Source: Magnetococcales bacterium DCbin2
GTDB lineage: Bacteria; Pseudomonadota; Magnetococcia; Magnetococcales; UBA8363
Direction of reading: 5' to 3'
Length of the DNA stretch: 35,279 nt
Assembly (NCBI GenBank): GCA_002753615.1
Contig: PEAO01000025.1
Span: forward strand, 1-35,279
Shown here: positions 9,201 through 15,729 of the stretch, one piece after another
Layout: each line of letters starts with the position of its first letter
Position numbering within the stretch: the first letter of the stretch is position 1
Made by a program: the position numbers and the translations under genes
Notes under the pieces: model-generated
Told to the model about the DNA's origin: nothing
The model's database searches: none
The model's input: the letters and a program-made list of their open reading frames with translations, nothing else

Positions 9201-11267
9201 ACGACCGCCGCAACGCGGGATATGGTGATGTATGCCATCAACGATGCCCCAGAGATGACGACCACGGGCGTCTCTCTTTCGTATGTGGAGGGTGATACTG
9301 TCGCGGTTGATGCCGGTTTAAGCCTTGTGGATGTCGATGATACCACCGTGGTCGGGGCGGTGGTGCAAATCACCGGCAATTATGTTGCGGATGAAGATCT
9401 TCTCCATGTTATCGATCAAGCGGGTATTTCAGGCTCTTGGGATGCGGTCACCGGCACCCTGACATTATCCGGTACCGCCAGCAAAGCGGATTATCAAGCG
9501 GCCCTTCGGTCTATCACCTATCACAACACCAACGAGGATACACCCAGTATTGTCAACCGGACCGTTGTTTTTTCGATCATGGATGGTAATTCCAACGGTG
9601 AAGGGGTCGGGGAGCTTACGACGACGGCAACACGGGAGATCGTCGTCTATGCCGTCAACGATGCTCCCGTGGTCACCATCGCGGGTGTGCCGCTCTCCTA
9701 CACCGAAAGCGATGCAGCGATTATGGTGGATGCGGAGCTGAGTCTTGCGGACGTGGATGATGCCACCATGGTTGGGGCGACGGTGCAAATCATCGGCAAT
9801 CATGTCGCTGGAGAGGATGTGCTGGCATTCAGCGACCAATGGGGTATTTCAGGTTCTTGGGATGCAACCACCGGCACCCTCACGTTGTCCGGCACCGCCA
9901 GTAAAGCGGATTATCAAGCGGCCCTTCGGTCTATCACCTATCACAACACCAACGATGACAATCCCAGTGTTGCCAATCGGACCATCGCGTTTTCAATCAT
10001 GGATGGCAACGCCGGTGGCGAAGGGTCGGGGGGACGCATCACCACGGTTACGCGGGATATCGCGGTGCATGGCGTCCATGATGCCCCGGTATGGAGCGGG
10101 GAAATCCAGCCAATCCCCACGGGGCGGGAGGAACATGAGTTATCTTTCTCACTGGCACCCCAACCATTGTTTACCGATGGTGACTCGCCTAACTTGGTGT
10201 ATTGGGTTGAACAAGGGCCGTATTGGCTCCATTTTAATCCAGAGACGCAAGTGTTCCGTGGAACACCGCAACGTGGCGATGCGGGTGTTTACGAGATTAT
10301 TGTGTCTGGTATGGACGAGACCGGTGCCAAGGCAACGGCGATGTTTCAGATGATTGTGGAAGCATCCGCCCCCGTGGTGGTAACACCAGCAGACCCGGAA
10401 ATCAGCCTATCGCATCCAACAGAGTTGCAACGCGAAGAGATTGCGATTATCCCGGTACCGCTCCCCATGGCACCCTCGGCTGCGACTCAGGTGCCTTCGG
10501 CGGTTGAGACCGAAACGGTCCATGTGCCCCCTTCGGTGGTTGAGACAAGGACAGTCCATGTGCCCCCTTCGGTGGTTGAGACAAGGACAGTCCATGTGCC
10601 CCCTTCGGTGGTTGAGACAAGAACGGTCCCTGTGAATCTTCCAATGGGTACGGTGGCGGACGTATCGGTGCCGGTACAGACATTGCCAACGGCTTCTCTG
10701 GCGCGTTCCAACCCACCGCGCATTATGCCGGAGCCAGTTCCGATTTTTGCGCAATCGGTGGATACGACAGCGACATTTTCTTTTTCCAAGGTACGGCAAT
10801 CGGGTCAATCTTTGGATCGTTACCAACAGGTCGTCTCTCGTGATTTTCGAGAGGTCATGGCCGTTGACCTTGCCCATGGGCTGAAAGTGGCGATGACAAC
10901 CGGGCGGGATGCCACAACCCATCAGGATCGTGTCGAAGTTTTGACTCAGAATAAGAACACCGCGGATATCTCTGCCCATGCGAGCCGTGATGATTCGCAA
11001 GGGACCATCAAAAATCACGGGTCCGAGTCCAAACCTATGGAGATCAAGATAGGTTCCACCCTGCGGGATGATACTACCCAATTTCACGTTTCCCCTGTGA
11101 AAGGCCATGATGAAAAAAGGGGGCCGGGTACTCCCGGCTATGGTCGGACCGAAGCCGAGGGGGAGGGGATCGGTATGCCGGGGCTGACCGATCAGTTGAA
11201 TGCTTTTGGGCACAAAGCCTTTCATACGGATGTGTTGGATTTTTTGCGGACAGTCCAAAAAACATGA
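3297..11267 (+). CDS. Giant DUF4347 cadherin-like repeat surface protein
   Basis: I prefer ATG 3297 (2656 residues), because GGGAG lies 10 nt upstream; TTG 3276 would add seven residues. Order of parts: basic N-terminus with a conserved LERRLMFDAAG motif (about 42-52); DUF4347 domain (about 98-260) with HIVSHGSAGHL and ILIYGCDVGAG; two divergent cadherin/VCBS-like repeats; four repeats of a second type carrying LLLR..D..RF and SFYAWD (about 560-1142); eight tandem repeats of about 140 residues ending in VNDAP (about 1144-2258); one CADG/He_PIG-like domain; a 12-residue tandem repeat; and a polar C-terminus without a known secretion signal. No RTX glycine repeats are seen. Such proteins are generally adhesins or biofilm factors exported by adaptor-dependent systems. 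The likely export genes lie at 16641-20940. The gene's last 40 bp recur at 16526, suggesting an insertion after it. Confidence 0.9.
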   Translation: MKLWSWWSRWLFKKDLQGGHAAPATSAKPTVAPARYPHLALRLERRLMFDAAGVVTALAALLQSQSSDGGDHQNADGGDHHDPVVPSAHDTALSSPRAVVVVDPSVPNYQTLLAGVSEDAQVVILDPHKDGVEQVSAALAGHSGIASLHIVSHGSAGHLALADSELDVVSMEAHTQALQDWGAALAENADILIYGCDVGAGMTGAAFVSRLADLTGADVAASNDLTGAATRGGDWALEVQQGSIEADTFLSAQARVEYGDVLPSTNPIISNLHGDGLPYAEGGGTVVIDQGGDATVTDPDNGDFDGGNLTVAIVANRDPTQDILGVHHQGDGAGEIGVAGAVISYQSVVIGTWGGGSGTDNLVVSFNANATPTAVSALLHTITYTNADNHNPTASTRSISFTMNDGSGGTSSAAIASVAVTGVNDAPVLTAGNAITTTENDVPSVIDPTITVIDVDHLNLQSAVVQISANYQSGADQLLFTNTGNITGSWNAATGTLTLTGSDTKAHYQAALRSVHYQNTSDAPSALSRTVSFRVSDGVASSIVETATVDVIPVNDAPTLTAGGTWYLPSVERGDTINPVGTVVGSLFSAADITDPDPTPLQGIAIYDRSNVGVGNWQCRIDGGAWVDLPGGMNSSNTFLLKSTDEIRFKPDNSDSGQPTLSFYAWDQTVSTVGDSPNANTRGTTTEFSLASGTIRGTVNAAPVLDNASPTHMATITEDATTNGGQTVSSIVGALITDSDAAPVEGIAIQSLVAANGTWQYSINAGANWTNVGVVSSAQSLLLRPTDLVRYVPDGMNPPGNTSPGAASFTFVAWDQSGQSETYASGSKVSTVTSGAATPFSIAIETADITVTDLNDAPVLTPISPVLSSIRYLDTGNPGITISSLVGASIGDATLVTAPLQGIAVNAVNNGVGGGYWEFSTDNGATWTATGVVSNLQALLLRSEDQIRFQPGSLNTSDNASFSYYAWDETLGLGGQGTKVDASLRGGTTTFSTASDTASIRVNVAPTLDSAATPAFPTITEDQTTNAGVIVSSLLGGASDLDVGAARGLALYGLTSGNGTWQYNTGSGWNNVGAVSATSALLLRDTDQLRFVPNAIKATTGTVSFYAWDRTAGTFGTKVNVSSRGGTTAFSTVADTATITATEINDAPTLASGGTLVFTEGNAATVIHSALTLSDVDDLNIAGATVRITGHYVSGEDVLAFTNQSGITGSWNAATGTMTLTGSATKVQYRTALRSVTYENTNTNKPDIGNRTVTWTITDGNSDGTGGGTLTASATRTIAITAVNDAPTIVVTGSALAVTEGDAATSVDPGLTLADVDDTHVTGATVQITANYLSSEDLLSFTDQLGISGSWNAGTGTLTLTGTATKADYQTALRSLTYQNTNGDDPNMTARTITFKVTDANSGGEGAGALTTTVTRTMTVTAVNDAPVVTATAAALSYTESQGAVVLDSGFSLADLDDNTMVGAAIQISGNYLSSEDLLSFTDQLGISGSWNAATGTLTLTGTASKASYQAALRSITYQNTNDDNPSVAQRTVTFLVTDSNSNGQGGGALTTTVTRDIAVQAVNDPLGVTTTGIPLVYTEGGIVAVDAGLTLADVDDATLVGATVQITDNYLASEDVLAFNDQSGISGSWDAVTGTLTLSGTASKADYQTALRSIAYQNTNDDNPSIVNRTVVFSITDGNSNGEGLGMLTATATRDIMVQAVNDAPGVILTGSPLSYTESAIIAVDADLVLEDGDDTTVVGATVQITGHYLASEDVLSFDDQAGISGSWDAVTGTLTLSGTASKGDYQTALRSITYQNINDDNPHVANRTVAFSITDDNSNGEGSGALTTTVMREIVVHAVNDPLGITTTGTPLSYTESDAAILVDADLTLADVDDAGMSGATVQISGNYFASEDVLAFIDQSGISGSWDVDTGILTLSGTASTADYQTALRSITYHNTNHGNPSVANRTILFSVTDGNTDGAGAGARTTAATRDMVMYAINDAPEMTTTGVSLSYVEGDTVAVDAGLSLVDVDDTTVVGAVVQITGNYVADEDLLHVIDQAGISGSWDAVTGTLTLSGTASKADYQAALRSITYHNTNEDTPSIVNRTVVFSIMDGNSNGEGVGELTTTATREIVVYAVNDAPVVTIAGVPLSYTESDAAIMVDAELSLADVDDATMVGATVQIIGNHVAGEDVLAFSDQWGISGSWDATTGTLTLSGTASKADYQAALRSITYHNTNDDNPSVANRTIAFSIMDGNAGGEGSGGRITTVTRDIAVHGVHDAPVWSGEIQPIPTGREEHELSFSLAPQPLFTDGDSPNLVYWVEQGPYWLHFNPETQVFRGTPQRGDAGVYEIIVSGMDETGAKATAMFQMIVEASAPVVVTPADPEISLSHPTELQREEIAIIPVPLPMAPSAATQVPSAVETETVHVPPSVVETRTVHVPPSVVETRTVHVPPSVVETRTVPVNLPMGTVADVSVPVQTLPTASLARSNPPRIMPEPVPIFAQSVDTTATFSFSKVRQSGQSLDRYQQVVSRDFREVMAVDLAHGLKVAMTTGRDATTHQDRVEVLTQNKNTADISAHASRDDSQGTIKNHGSESKPMEIKIGSTLRDDTTQFHVSPVKGHDEKRGPGTPGYGRTEAEGEGIGMPGLTDQLNAFGHKAFHTDVLDFLRTVQKT
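4972..6720 (+). repeat. Four type-A tandem repeats in the giant protein
   Basis: Four units, starting near 4972, 5394, 5863 and 6307, each encode about 140-155 residues. They share the order GxAI, GxWQ or GxWE, a SxxxLLLRxxDxxRF core, a SFYAWD-like strand and a TTxFSxASDT-like tail. Adjacent units are clearly related but diverged at the DNA level. They differ from the VNDAP-ended units that follow. Confidence 0.7.
6727..10071 (+). repeat. Eight type-B (VNDAP) tandem repeats of about 417 bp
   Basis: Units begin near 6727, 7141, 7561, 7981, 8398, 8815, 9235 and 9652, so the period is 414-420 bp. Each encodes a cadherin/VCBS-like module: TEGD-like strand, LADVDD, GATVQI, SEDxLxF, GISGSW, TGTLTLTG, ALRSITYQNTN, RTVxFxxTD and a final VNDAP or VNDPL. 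Some stretches are almost identical between units. A 53-nt run is shared by units 7 and 8 (near 9490 and 9911), which points to recent duplication or gene conversion. Confidence 0.85.
10518..10625 (+). repeat. Three tandem 36-bp repeats (12 residues)
   Basis: Copies lie at 10518-10553, 10554-10589 and 10590-10625. The first two are identical; the third differs in its last bases (GAACG against GGACA). A degenerate copy precedes them from about 10490. They encode VHVPPSVVETRT-like units in frame inside the giant protein's proline-rich linker. A 36-bp perfect repeat is prone to slippage, changing linker length by 12 residues without breaking the frame. Confidence 0.9.
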
Positions 11268-11280
11268 CATGATAGCATGA
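11228..11280 (+). repeat. 53-bp direct repeat, left copy (att-like)
   Basis: This copy covers the last 13 codons of the giant protein gene, its TGA stop and 13 bp beyond. It matches 16526-16578 at 49 of 53 positions, with no gap; the 27 bp from TCCAAAAAACATGACATGAT onward are identical. Together the copies bracket the addiction-module cassette. The arrangement (3' end of a gene plus flank, repeated at the far side of a foreign-looking segment) is what site-specific integration leaves. No integrase is present, so the name att-like is inference. Confidence 0.75.
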
Positions 11281-11362
11281 AAATTGTTGAACTATTCAGA
11301 AGATGCGCTGGAGCAGTCCAGCAATCTGTGTGCGATTCAAAGCTGGCCCGTCCTTATTGGTG

Positions 11363-11428
11363 GAATGGAACCTCCGTGTTTTGATGCCTAGTCTTTGGAC
11401 GACGTTTTTTCGGACAGGGCGTGACACC
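11363..11428 (+). pseudogene. Decayed 3' end of a DUF4351-type gene
   Basis: This 66-bp stretch aligns with 13197-13263, the end of the nearby DUF4351 gene, at about 82 percent identity with one missing base. Both read GAATGG ... GGACGACGTTTT ... GTGACACC. The missing base breaks the reading frame, so WSLRIFDAQSLDDVF cannot be read through in this copy. It sits directly upstream of the RelE-type toxin gene. Sequence between 11281 and 11362 may be further remnant, but I cannot align it. It shows that an older or second DUF4351 gene once lay here. Confidence 0.6.
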
Positions 11429-11458
11429 TTCAAAGCGATTGCGGCACCAAGGTAAATC

Positions 11459-11824
11459 ATGACTCGTCCTTCCCACCTTCCAAGACATACGGCGATGCCG
11501 TATACTCCGGCGGTGATTTTCATTGAAGCACCTATTTTTTCCCGTCTGATCCACGAATATTTGGACGATACGGAATATTTGGCGTTGCAGTGGTCCTTGG
11601 CTTTACATCCTGAAACAGGCAATGTGATCCCTGGCTCAGGAGGGGTGAGAAAATTGCGGTGGAAAGCAACCAATCGAGGAAAACGAGGAGGACTCCGCAT
11701 CATCTATTACTGGCGCAACACGGCGGAAGAAATCTGGATGCTGACAGTGTATGCCAAAAACGAGGAAGAAAACCTCCCGCCAGAGGTGCTGCAAAGACTG
11801 CGCGAAGAATTGGAGAGACTATGA
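11459..11824 (+). CDS. RelE/HigB-type toxin
   Basis: The 121-residue product has the hallmarks of the RelE superfamily of ribosome-dependent mRNA endonucleases. These are a GGVRKLRW strand, a RGKRGGLRIIYYW strand, and a C-terminal TVYAKNEEENLPPE segment. That Lys/Asn-rich tail motif is characteristic of HigB-2-like members. AAGG sits six bases before ATG 11459; an internal ATG at 11495 would give the 109 residues usual for the family and starts just before the first strand. The stop overlaps the antitoxin start (ATGA), which implies coupled translation. Toxin-first order is common in HigBA-like pairs. It is predicted to be cytoplasmic and inhibited by the product of the next gene. Confidence 0.85.
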   Translation: MTRPSHLPRHTAMPYTPAVIFIEAPIFSRLIHEYLDDTEYLALQWSLALHPETGNVIPGSGGVRKLRWKATNRGKRGGLRIIYYWRNTAEEIWMLTVYAKNEEENLPPEVLQRLREELERL

Positions 11825-12087
11825 CTGGGAAACGGAATATAGGCCAAGAACTTCTTGACGGGGTGCATGCTATCAAGAGTGGGCAGGGATTGTGCGTAAC
11901 CGTGACAGTACCCGATGCGCACTCGTTACGAGAGCGCATGGGGCTTTCGCAATCGGCCTTTGCTGGATTGTTGGGCGTGAGTATCCGCACCCTTCAAGAC
12001 TGGGAACAGGGAAGACGGGTTCCATCAGGCCCAGCGGCATCCCTGTTGAGAATCGCTGATCGTCACCCCGAAGCATTGATCAGTTAA
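11821..12087 (+). CDS. XRE-family HigA-like antitoxin
   Basis: The 88-residue product has a Cro/C1-type helix-turn-helix: MGLSQSAFAGLLGVSIRTLQDWEQGRR followed by PSGPAASLLRIADRHPE. It is the cognate DNA-binding antitoxin of the RelE/HigB-type toxin just upstream. The start ATG 11821 overlaps the toxin stop by four bases and is preceded by GGAG at five-base spacing. The longer ORF from 11659 overlaps the toxin and is not needed. By family behaviour it should neutralise the toxin and repress the promoter of the pair. Confidence 0.85.
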   Translation: MTGKRNIGQELLDGVHAIKSGQGLCVTVTVPDAHSLRERMGLSQSAFAGLLGVSIRTLQDWEQGRRVPSGPAASLLRIADRHPEALIS

Positions 12088-12093
12088 CCTCTG

Positions 12094-12178
12094 GGCGGGA
12101 ATTCCAGGAATACAATCCCAACTTTTCCCAGAGTTCTGGGGACACGTATCTGTTTCCTTTGGATCTCACATATTTTGT
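12094..12178. other. GGGGACAC-type element remnant
   Basis: GGAATTCC is followed about 30 bp later by TTCTGGGGACAC (12134-12145). A related pair, GAATTCCGGGGACAC and CTGGGGACAC, occurs at 16401-16450. Motifs of this kind flank REP-associated (RAYT/IS200-like) transposase genes in many genomes. No transposase is present, so this is at most a non-autonomous remnant. Confidence 0.35.
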
Positions 12179-12205
12179 TTGCCGAAAAGTAATACTTGGC
12201 GGAAA

Positions 12206-12344
12206 ATGACCGAGTTAACCGCGAAGCTACGAATGGGGTTACATCTTTTATTTCATTCACAAAAGTCCGAGGAAACAGCCAATTTGGAAAAAGAGGGCAA
12301 AACCGACTGGCACCGACTGGCTGGCGAAATGCTGATAAGTATTG
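12206..12344 (+). pseudogene. Frameshifted N-terminal part of DUF4351 gene
   Basis: From ATG 12206 the frame encodes about 46 residues ending in KTDWHRLAGEMLISI. The DWHRLAGEML piece looks like the start of Rpn/DUF4351-type proteins, and the continuation DPVGIEVRMEVPVV lies in the next ORF one frame over. Removing one base in ATTGCTGGAT (12341-12350) would join the two. This reads as a +1 insertion, so the full gene would span 12206-13259. A sequencing error or a programmed shift cannot be excluded. Confidence 0.55.
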
Positions 12345-13259
12345 CTGGATCCCGTTGGCATCGAAGTGCGCATGGAAGTTCCTGTTGTTCCTGCCCCGCC
12401 CGTAGCGGATCTTATCTTGATTCAGCGCAAGGAAGTTGGCGAAAGTGGCTGGACCCAAGAACAGCGTTTGCGATTGGCGGATGGGCTACATGACCTTGAT
12501 GTCGATCAGATTCTGGTTGAGTTAAAAATTACCGAGAGTCTGAACGAAGATGCTCTCATGCAGCTTTTAGTATACGATTATCTGTATTTGAAAACTGCAA
12601 AATTGAAGCGTCATCAGTTACGAAGTGTTATCATCAGTTCCATAACGTCCCGGAAAGAATTTTTGGTAAGCCATTCTTTCAAGCCTGTTGGGCCGGTTGG
12701 TGTCTATGAGTGTATTCCCCCTTGTGGCGGTGTCGTCCGGTTGATTTTTCTGAACGAATTGGTGGACGAAATCCGAAACGCCCCTTTAAAATGCTTTGCC
12801 AGCCGCCAAGATGAACAAAAGAAAGCGTTTGAGACGATCAAATACACCGGGTTGTTCAAGCTCTCTGAGGCATTTGGTCAGACTATTGTTGGTTTATGGA
12901 GGTTGAAAATGAAAGGTACATTGAATAGTCCAGAGATGGAGGGCATTACGCCGGAGTATGTTAAGCAGCTTGGGAAAGAATGGTTCGAGTTTATGGTGGA
13001 TGCAACTCCTGAGGAGGAACTTTTTTCTTTGCCGAAATTTGAGCATCGATTGGTGCAAGAACACCTGAATGGCGAGAGGGCTGGCGAAAGAAAAGAAGCA
13101 GCTAAAATTCTGACGCGCCAGTTACAACGCCGTTTTGATGCTGTGCCTCATTGGGCCAACGAAAAAATAGCCAAGGCAGAGCCACCTTCCTTGGAGGAAT
13201 GGAGTCTTCGCATTTTCGATGCCCAGTCCTTGGACGACGTTTTCTTGGACAAGGTGTGA
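12342..13259 (+). CDS. DUF4351/Rpn-like nuclease-fold protein, main part
   Basis: The 305-residue ORF combines an N-terminal PD-(D/E)XK-like region, LADGLHDLDVDQILVELKITES followed by LMQLLVYDYLYLKT, with a C-terminal DUF4351 tail, ILTRQLQRRFDAV ... SLEEWSLRIFDAQSLDDVF. The Asp, Glu-X-Lys spacing (QILVELK) fits a nuclease core as in Rpn/transposase_31 relatives; whether it cuts DNA is not shown. Its start TTG 12342 has no ribosome binding site, and residues of the expected N-terminus lie in another frame upstream, so the intact gene seems broken by a one-base insertion near 12344. A decayed copy of its last 67 bp lies at 11363-11428. It belongs to the addiction/defence cassette by position. 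Confidence 0.65.
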   Translation: MLDPVGIEVRMEVPVVPAPPVADLILIQRKEVGESGWTQEQRLRLADGLHDLDVDQILVELKITESLNEDALMQLLVYDYLYLKTAKLKRHQLRSVIISSITSRKEFLVSHSFKPVGPVGVYECIPPCGGVVRLIFLNELVDEIRNAPLKCFASRQDEQKKAFETIKYTGLFKLSEAFGQTIVGLWRLKMKGTLNSPEMEGITPEYVKQLGKEWFEFMVDATPEEELFSLPKFEHRLVQEHLNGERAGERKEAAKILTRQLQRRFDAVPHWANEKIAKAEPPSLEEWSLRIFDAQSLDDVFLDKV

Positions 13260-13492
13260 CACCATTTTTTTACCGATGGCAGAAAGTGTTATTTGAGGGG
13301 ATACCTTCGCTCTTTGAATCCAGACAATTCAGAAGGTAGTGTACGTTGGCCTTCTTCTGGGGTATACCGCAAGCTCGGGGACGTGGGTGAGTCGAATGCG
13401 ATGGTAGGTGGAGCATGATGTCGCTTCCCAATGGGGCATTTGGCTGATGCCATATCGCATTTTCAAATTTTGATACGACGACCGGACAAGAG

Positions 13493-14647
13493 ATGCCATT
13501 TACTCCAAACAGATTTGGCCAGAAATTGCGCGGGTTGGTAGATGATCGTCAGGAGTCAATCCCCGATATTTCTGTAGCAACAGGCATCACCCAGAACAGG
13601 CTTTCCAGTATAAGTCAGGGGGAAATCGAACCCAGTGGTGATGAGGTTCTCATCTTAGCGGATTATTTCAAATGTGGTTTTGAATGGCTCATCGACGACG
13701 ATACCCCAAACCCGGATGAAAATGTGCATCTTATGTTCCGTCGGGAAGGCGGCAGGCTGAATCGGGAAGACAGAAAATCCATACAGGAATTCATATTCCT
13801 CTGCCGCAATCAGGCGTTCTTGGAGAACTTACTCAATCGCACGCCAAACGCCCAAGTTCGACGGTGTCAGTCGCAGGGGAAATTTTATAAAGATCATGGA
13901 ATGCAATGTGCCCAACAGATTCGGCAGAAGCTTGACATCCCTCCCAATGGGATTGTTCTCGACATTTATCAGAAGCTCCGTGGTGCTGGATTGAAGGTGT
14001 TCCGGCTTATGCTGGGTAGTTCATCAATTTCCGGACTCTCCATAAACCACCCTGAAGCTGGGAGATGCATCCTGGTCAATTATTCTGAAGACTATTTCCG
14101 CCAGTGCTTCAGTGCAGCCCATGAGTGCGCCCATGTTTTTTTGGATGATGACAACGACTACAACATCTCCCGCGATGGTGATTGGAGCAGCAGTGATCTA
14201 AAGGAGATTCGCGCAAATAGTTTCGCTTCTCATTTCTTGATGCCTGTGGAATTATTGAAGTCCCGGAGATCATCAACCGAATGGCATGATTCTGCAACCC
14301 TGCTGAGCGAGGCCAGAATGTTTCGTGTCACGGTACCCGCATTGCTGAAAGCACTTTTAGACGCAAAACTAATTACAAAACAACAGCGGGAACAGTTGCA
14401 TAATCGCAGATTGACCGATGCTGGAAGAGAAGACCCTGAGTTGCCCGGGACGCTGACACAGCAGCAAAGGCAGCGTAGATTAGCTTTGTTGAAGAAAGGG
14501 CTATCCCCGGCCTATCTTGATCTTTGTTTTGATTCCTATCAGCAGAATTTGATTTCTCGCGGTAAACTGGCAGAATGTCTTATGACCGATGTGCATGGTC
14601 TAGCCGGAATTGGTATTTTGTTCAATCGGAGCCTGAAGCATGAGTAA
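13493..14647 (+). CDS. XRE helix-turn-helix and ImmA/IrrE metallopeptidase
   Basis: The 384-residue protein starts with an HTH domain (about residues 5-68: SVATGITQNRLSSISQGEIEP then ADYFKCGFEWLIDD). It then carries an ImmA/IrrE-type (COG2856) zinc peptidase: CFSAAHECAHVFLDDD places HExxH at residues 210-214, and EIRANSFASHFLMP supplies the distal Glu and the usual FA..LLMP-like strand. Such proteins cleave or inactivate a repressor or antitoxin, and the fusion with HTH is typical of toxin-antitoxin and mobile-element regulation. The C-terminal 90 residues are unassigned. It overlaps the PIN-like gene by eight bases, so the two are translated together and probably work as a pair. The 233 bp upstream show no gene. 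Confidence 0.8.
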   Translation: MPFTPNRFGQKLRGLVDDRQESIPDISVATGITQNRLSSISQGEIEPSGDEVLILADYFKCGFEWLIDDDTPNPDENVHLMFRREGGRLNREDRKSIQEFIFLCRNQAFLENLLNRTPNAQVRRCQSQGKFYKDHGMQCAQQIRQKLDIPPNGIVLDIYQKLRGAGLKVFRLMLGSSSISGLSINHPEAGRCILVNYSEDYFRQCFSAAHECAHVFLDDDNDYNISRDGDWSSSDLKEIRANSFASHFLMPVELLKSRRSSTEWHDSATLLSEARMFRVTVPALLKALLDAKLITKQQREQLHNRRLTDAGREDPELPGTLTQQQRQRRLALLKKGLSPAYLDLCFDSYQQNLISRGKLAECLMTDVHGLAGIGILFNRSLKHE

Positions 14648-15254
14648 TATCCATAGTCCAACAACCAATGATGTTACAACATTCCCATTAGCCTCGACCA
14701 TAGACACCTGTTCCATCTGGTTTATGCTGGCATCACACACCCTGACAAGGGCGGCAAAGGCCAAGAACCTCAACTTTATTGTTTCGGGGTTTGTCAGGTA
14801 CGAAAGTTTGGAGAGCTATCACCCAGCTCCGGGAACGCCGCAGCACCGTATGCAGGATATTTTTCGTTCCCTTCTTGAAAAAGGAGACCAATTCTCACAG
14901 CATGAATTGAATGTGAACGATCTGCGCGAGGTGGCTCGGTTAAATGGAATCAAACACCTTGGCAAAGGGGAGCTGACATCTATAGTTTTGGCGATGAAAA
15001 TGCGCTTGGGATTCATGACCGATGATAAAGGGGGTAAGAAACTGGCGCGCAGTCTGTCCCATCAGATTGAGGTCAGAACAACCCCGTTGCTATTGGGCTG
15101 GTTGGTTTATACCGGTGCCATGGGTGATTCGGAGGCGTCTAACGCTATTAAAGAACACGATGCTGTCCACGGCTCGAATGGCCTGAAATCTTATTTGCAG
15201 AATTGCTACGACAGCGGTATGCACTATCGGTTGATACAACCAGTGAACGCATAG
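14640..15254 (+). CDS. PIN-like domain protein, partner of the ImmA gene
   Basis: The 204-residue product resembles the PIN/DUF3368 fold. It has an early acidic strand IDTCSIWFML, a central GKGELTSIVLAMKMRLGFMTDDKGGKKLA segment with the acidic residues and the DD..G.KLA pattern of PIN nucleases, and a helical C-terminus. PIN proteins are usually Mg-dependent RNases and often toxins. It starts inside the end of the XRE-ImmA gene, with GGAG eight bases before the ATG, so the pair is an operon. The likely role is toxin or effector nuclease with the upstream HTH-peptidase as regulator. The fold call rests on motifs only and the sequence is longer than a standard 130-residue PIN domain. Confidence 0.6.
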   Translation: MSNIHSPTTNDVTTFPLASTIDTCSIWFMLASHTLTRAAKAKNLNFIVSGFVRYESLESYHPAPGTPQHRMQDIFRSLLEKGDQFSQHELNVNDLREVARLNGIKHLGKGELTSIVLAMKMRLGFMTDDKGGKKLARSLSHQIEVRTTPLLLGWLVYTGAMGDSEASNAIKEHDAVHGSNGLKSYLQNCYDSGMHYRLIQPVNA

Positions 15255-15401
15255 AAGAATATTTAATGCTTATAAAATATTGAGACATAATATCTATTTC
15301 CTTTATGCTGGAATAAAAAAATTGATTAACGATCGGAATAACCTGGAGAAAGCATCGCTCGAACATCGAAACCAGTTGGGATACCTGTTACAATAAAGTG
15401 C

Positions 15402-15433
15402 GGGTAGGGCGTCACCCTGACACCCATTTTTTT
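15402..15433 (+). terminator. Possible weak terminator or leader hairpin
   Basis: GGGTAGGG (15402-15409) can pair with CCCT (15415-15418) and ACCC (15422-15425), with a three-base bulge, and a T-run follows (15427-15433). It lies 42 bp before the next gene start, so it could end transcription from the PIN operon or attenuate the antitoxin-like gene. Weak evidence. Confidence 0.3.
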
Positions 15434-15474
15434 GGTGAAGCAGAAATCATCCCCTTGAAAGAGACGAAAAAGAT

Positions 15475-15729
15475 ATGACCGAACTCCTTGAAAAGGCTTT
15501 TGTTGAAGCCTCAAAATTGCCAAAAAAAGAACAGACCGCCTTGGCACAACGCATTCTGGCGGAACTCACCGCCGATGCCGCATGGGAAAAACGCTTTACC
15601 GAGCATCCAGAAATCTTGGATATGATGGCCAAAGATGCCCTTCAAGAGTTTGACGACGGCGAAACTTTACCGATTGGCATCTCAATGTGTTCGCGGAGCC
15701 ATGAAAGGGATGCTATCTGGCGTCAATGA
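15475..15729 (+). CDS. Antitoxin-like small protein, orphan
   Basis: The 84-residue ORF has the shape of short addiction-module antitoxins: MTELLEKAFVEASKLPKKEQTALAQRILAEL, then WEKRF, then an acidic MMAKDALQEFDDGETLPI. Proteins of this kind usually precede a RelE/ParE toxin gene, but no toxin follows here. The last 15 residues (from ISMCSRS) look unnatural, and shorter endings in other frames are possible, so the 3' end may be damaged. GAGACGA sits a few bases before ATG 15475. I recognise the pattern but not a named family. A short overlapping ORF (15650-15778) is described separately. Confidence 0.5.
   Translation: MTELLEKAFVEASKLPKKEQTALAQRILAELTADAAWEKRFTEHPEILDMMAKDALQEFDDGETLPIGISMCSRSHERDAIWRQ

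Noticed and set aside
4090-10071. Possible CRISPR-like array of regular repeats
   Set aside because: Units of about 417 bp code for protein modules in one long frame; there are no short repeats with unique spacers.
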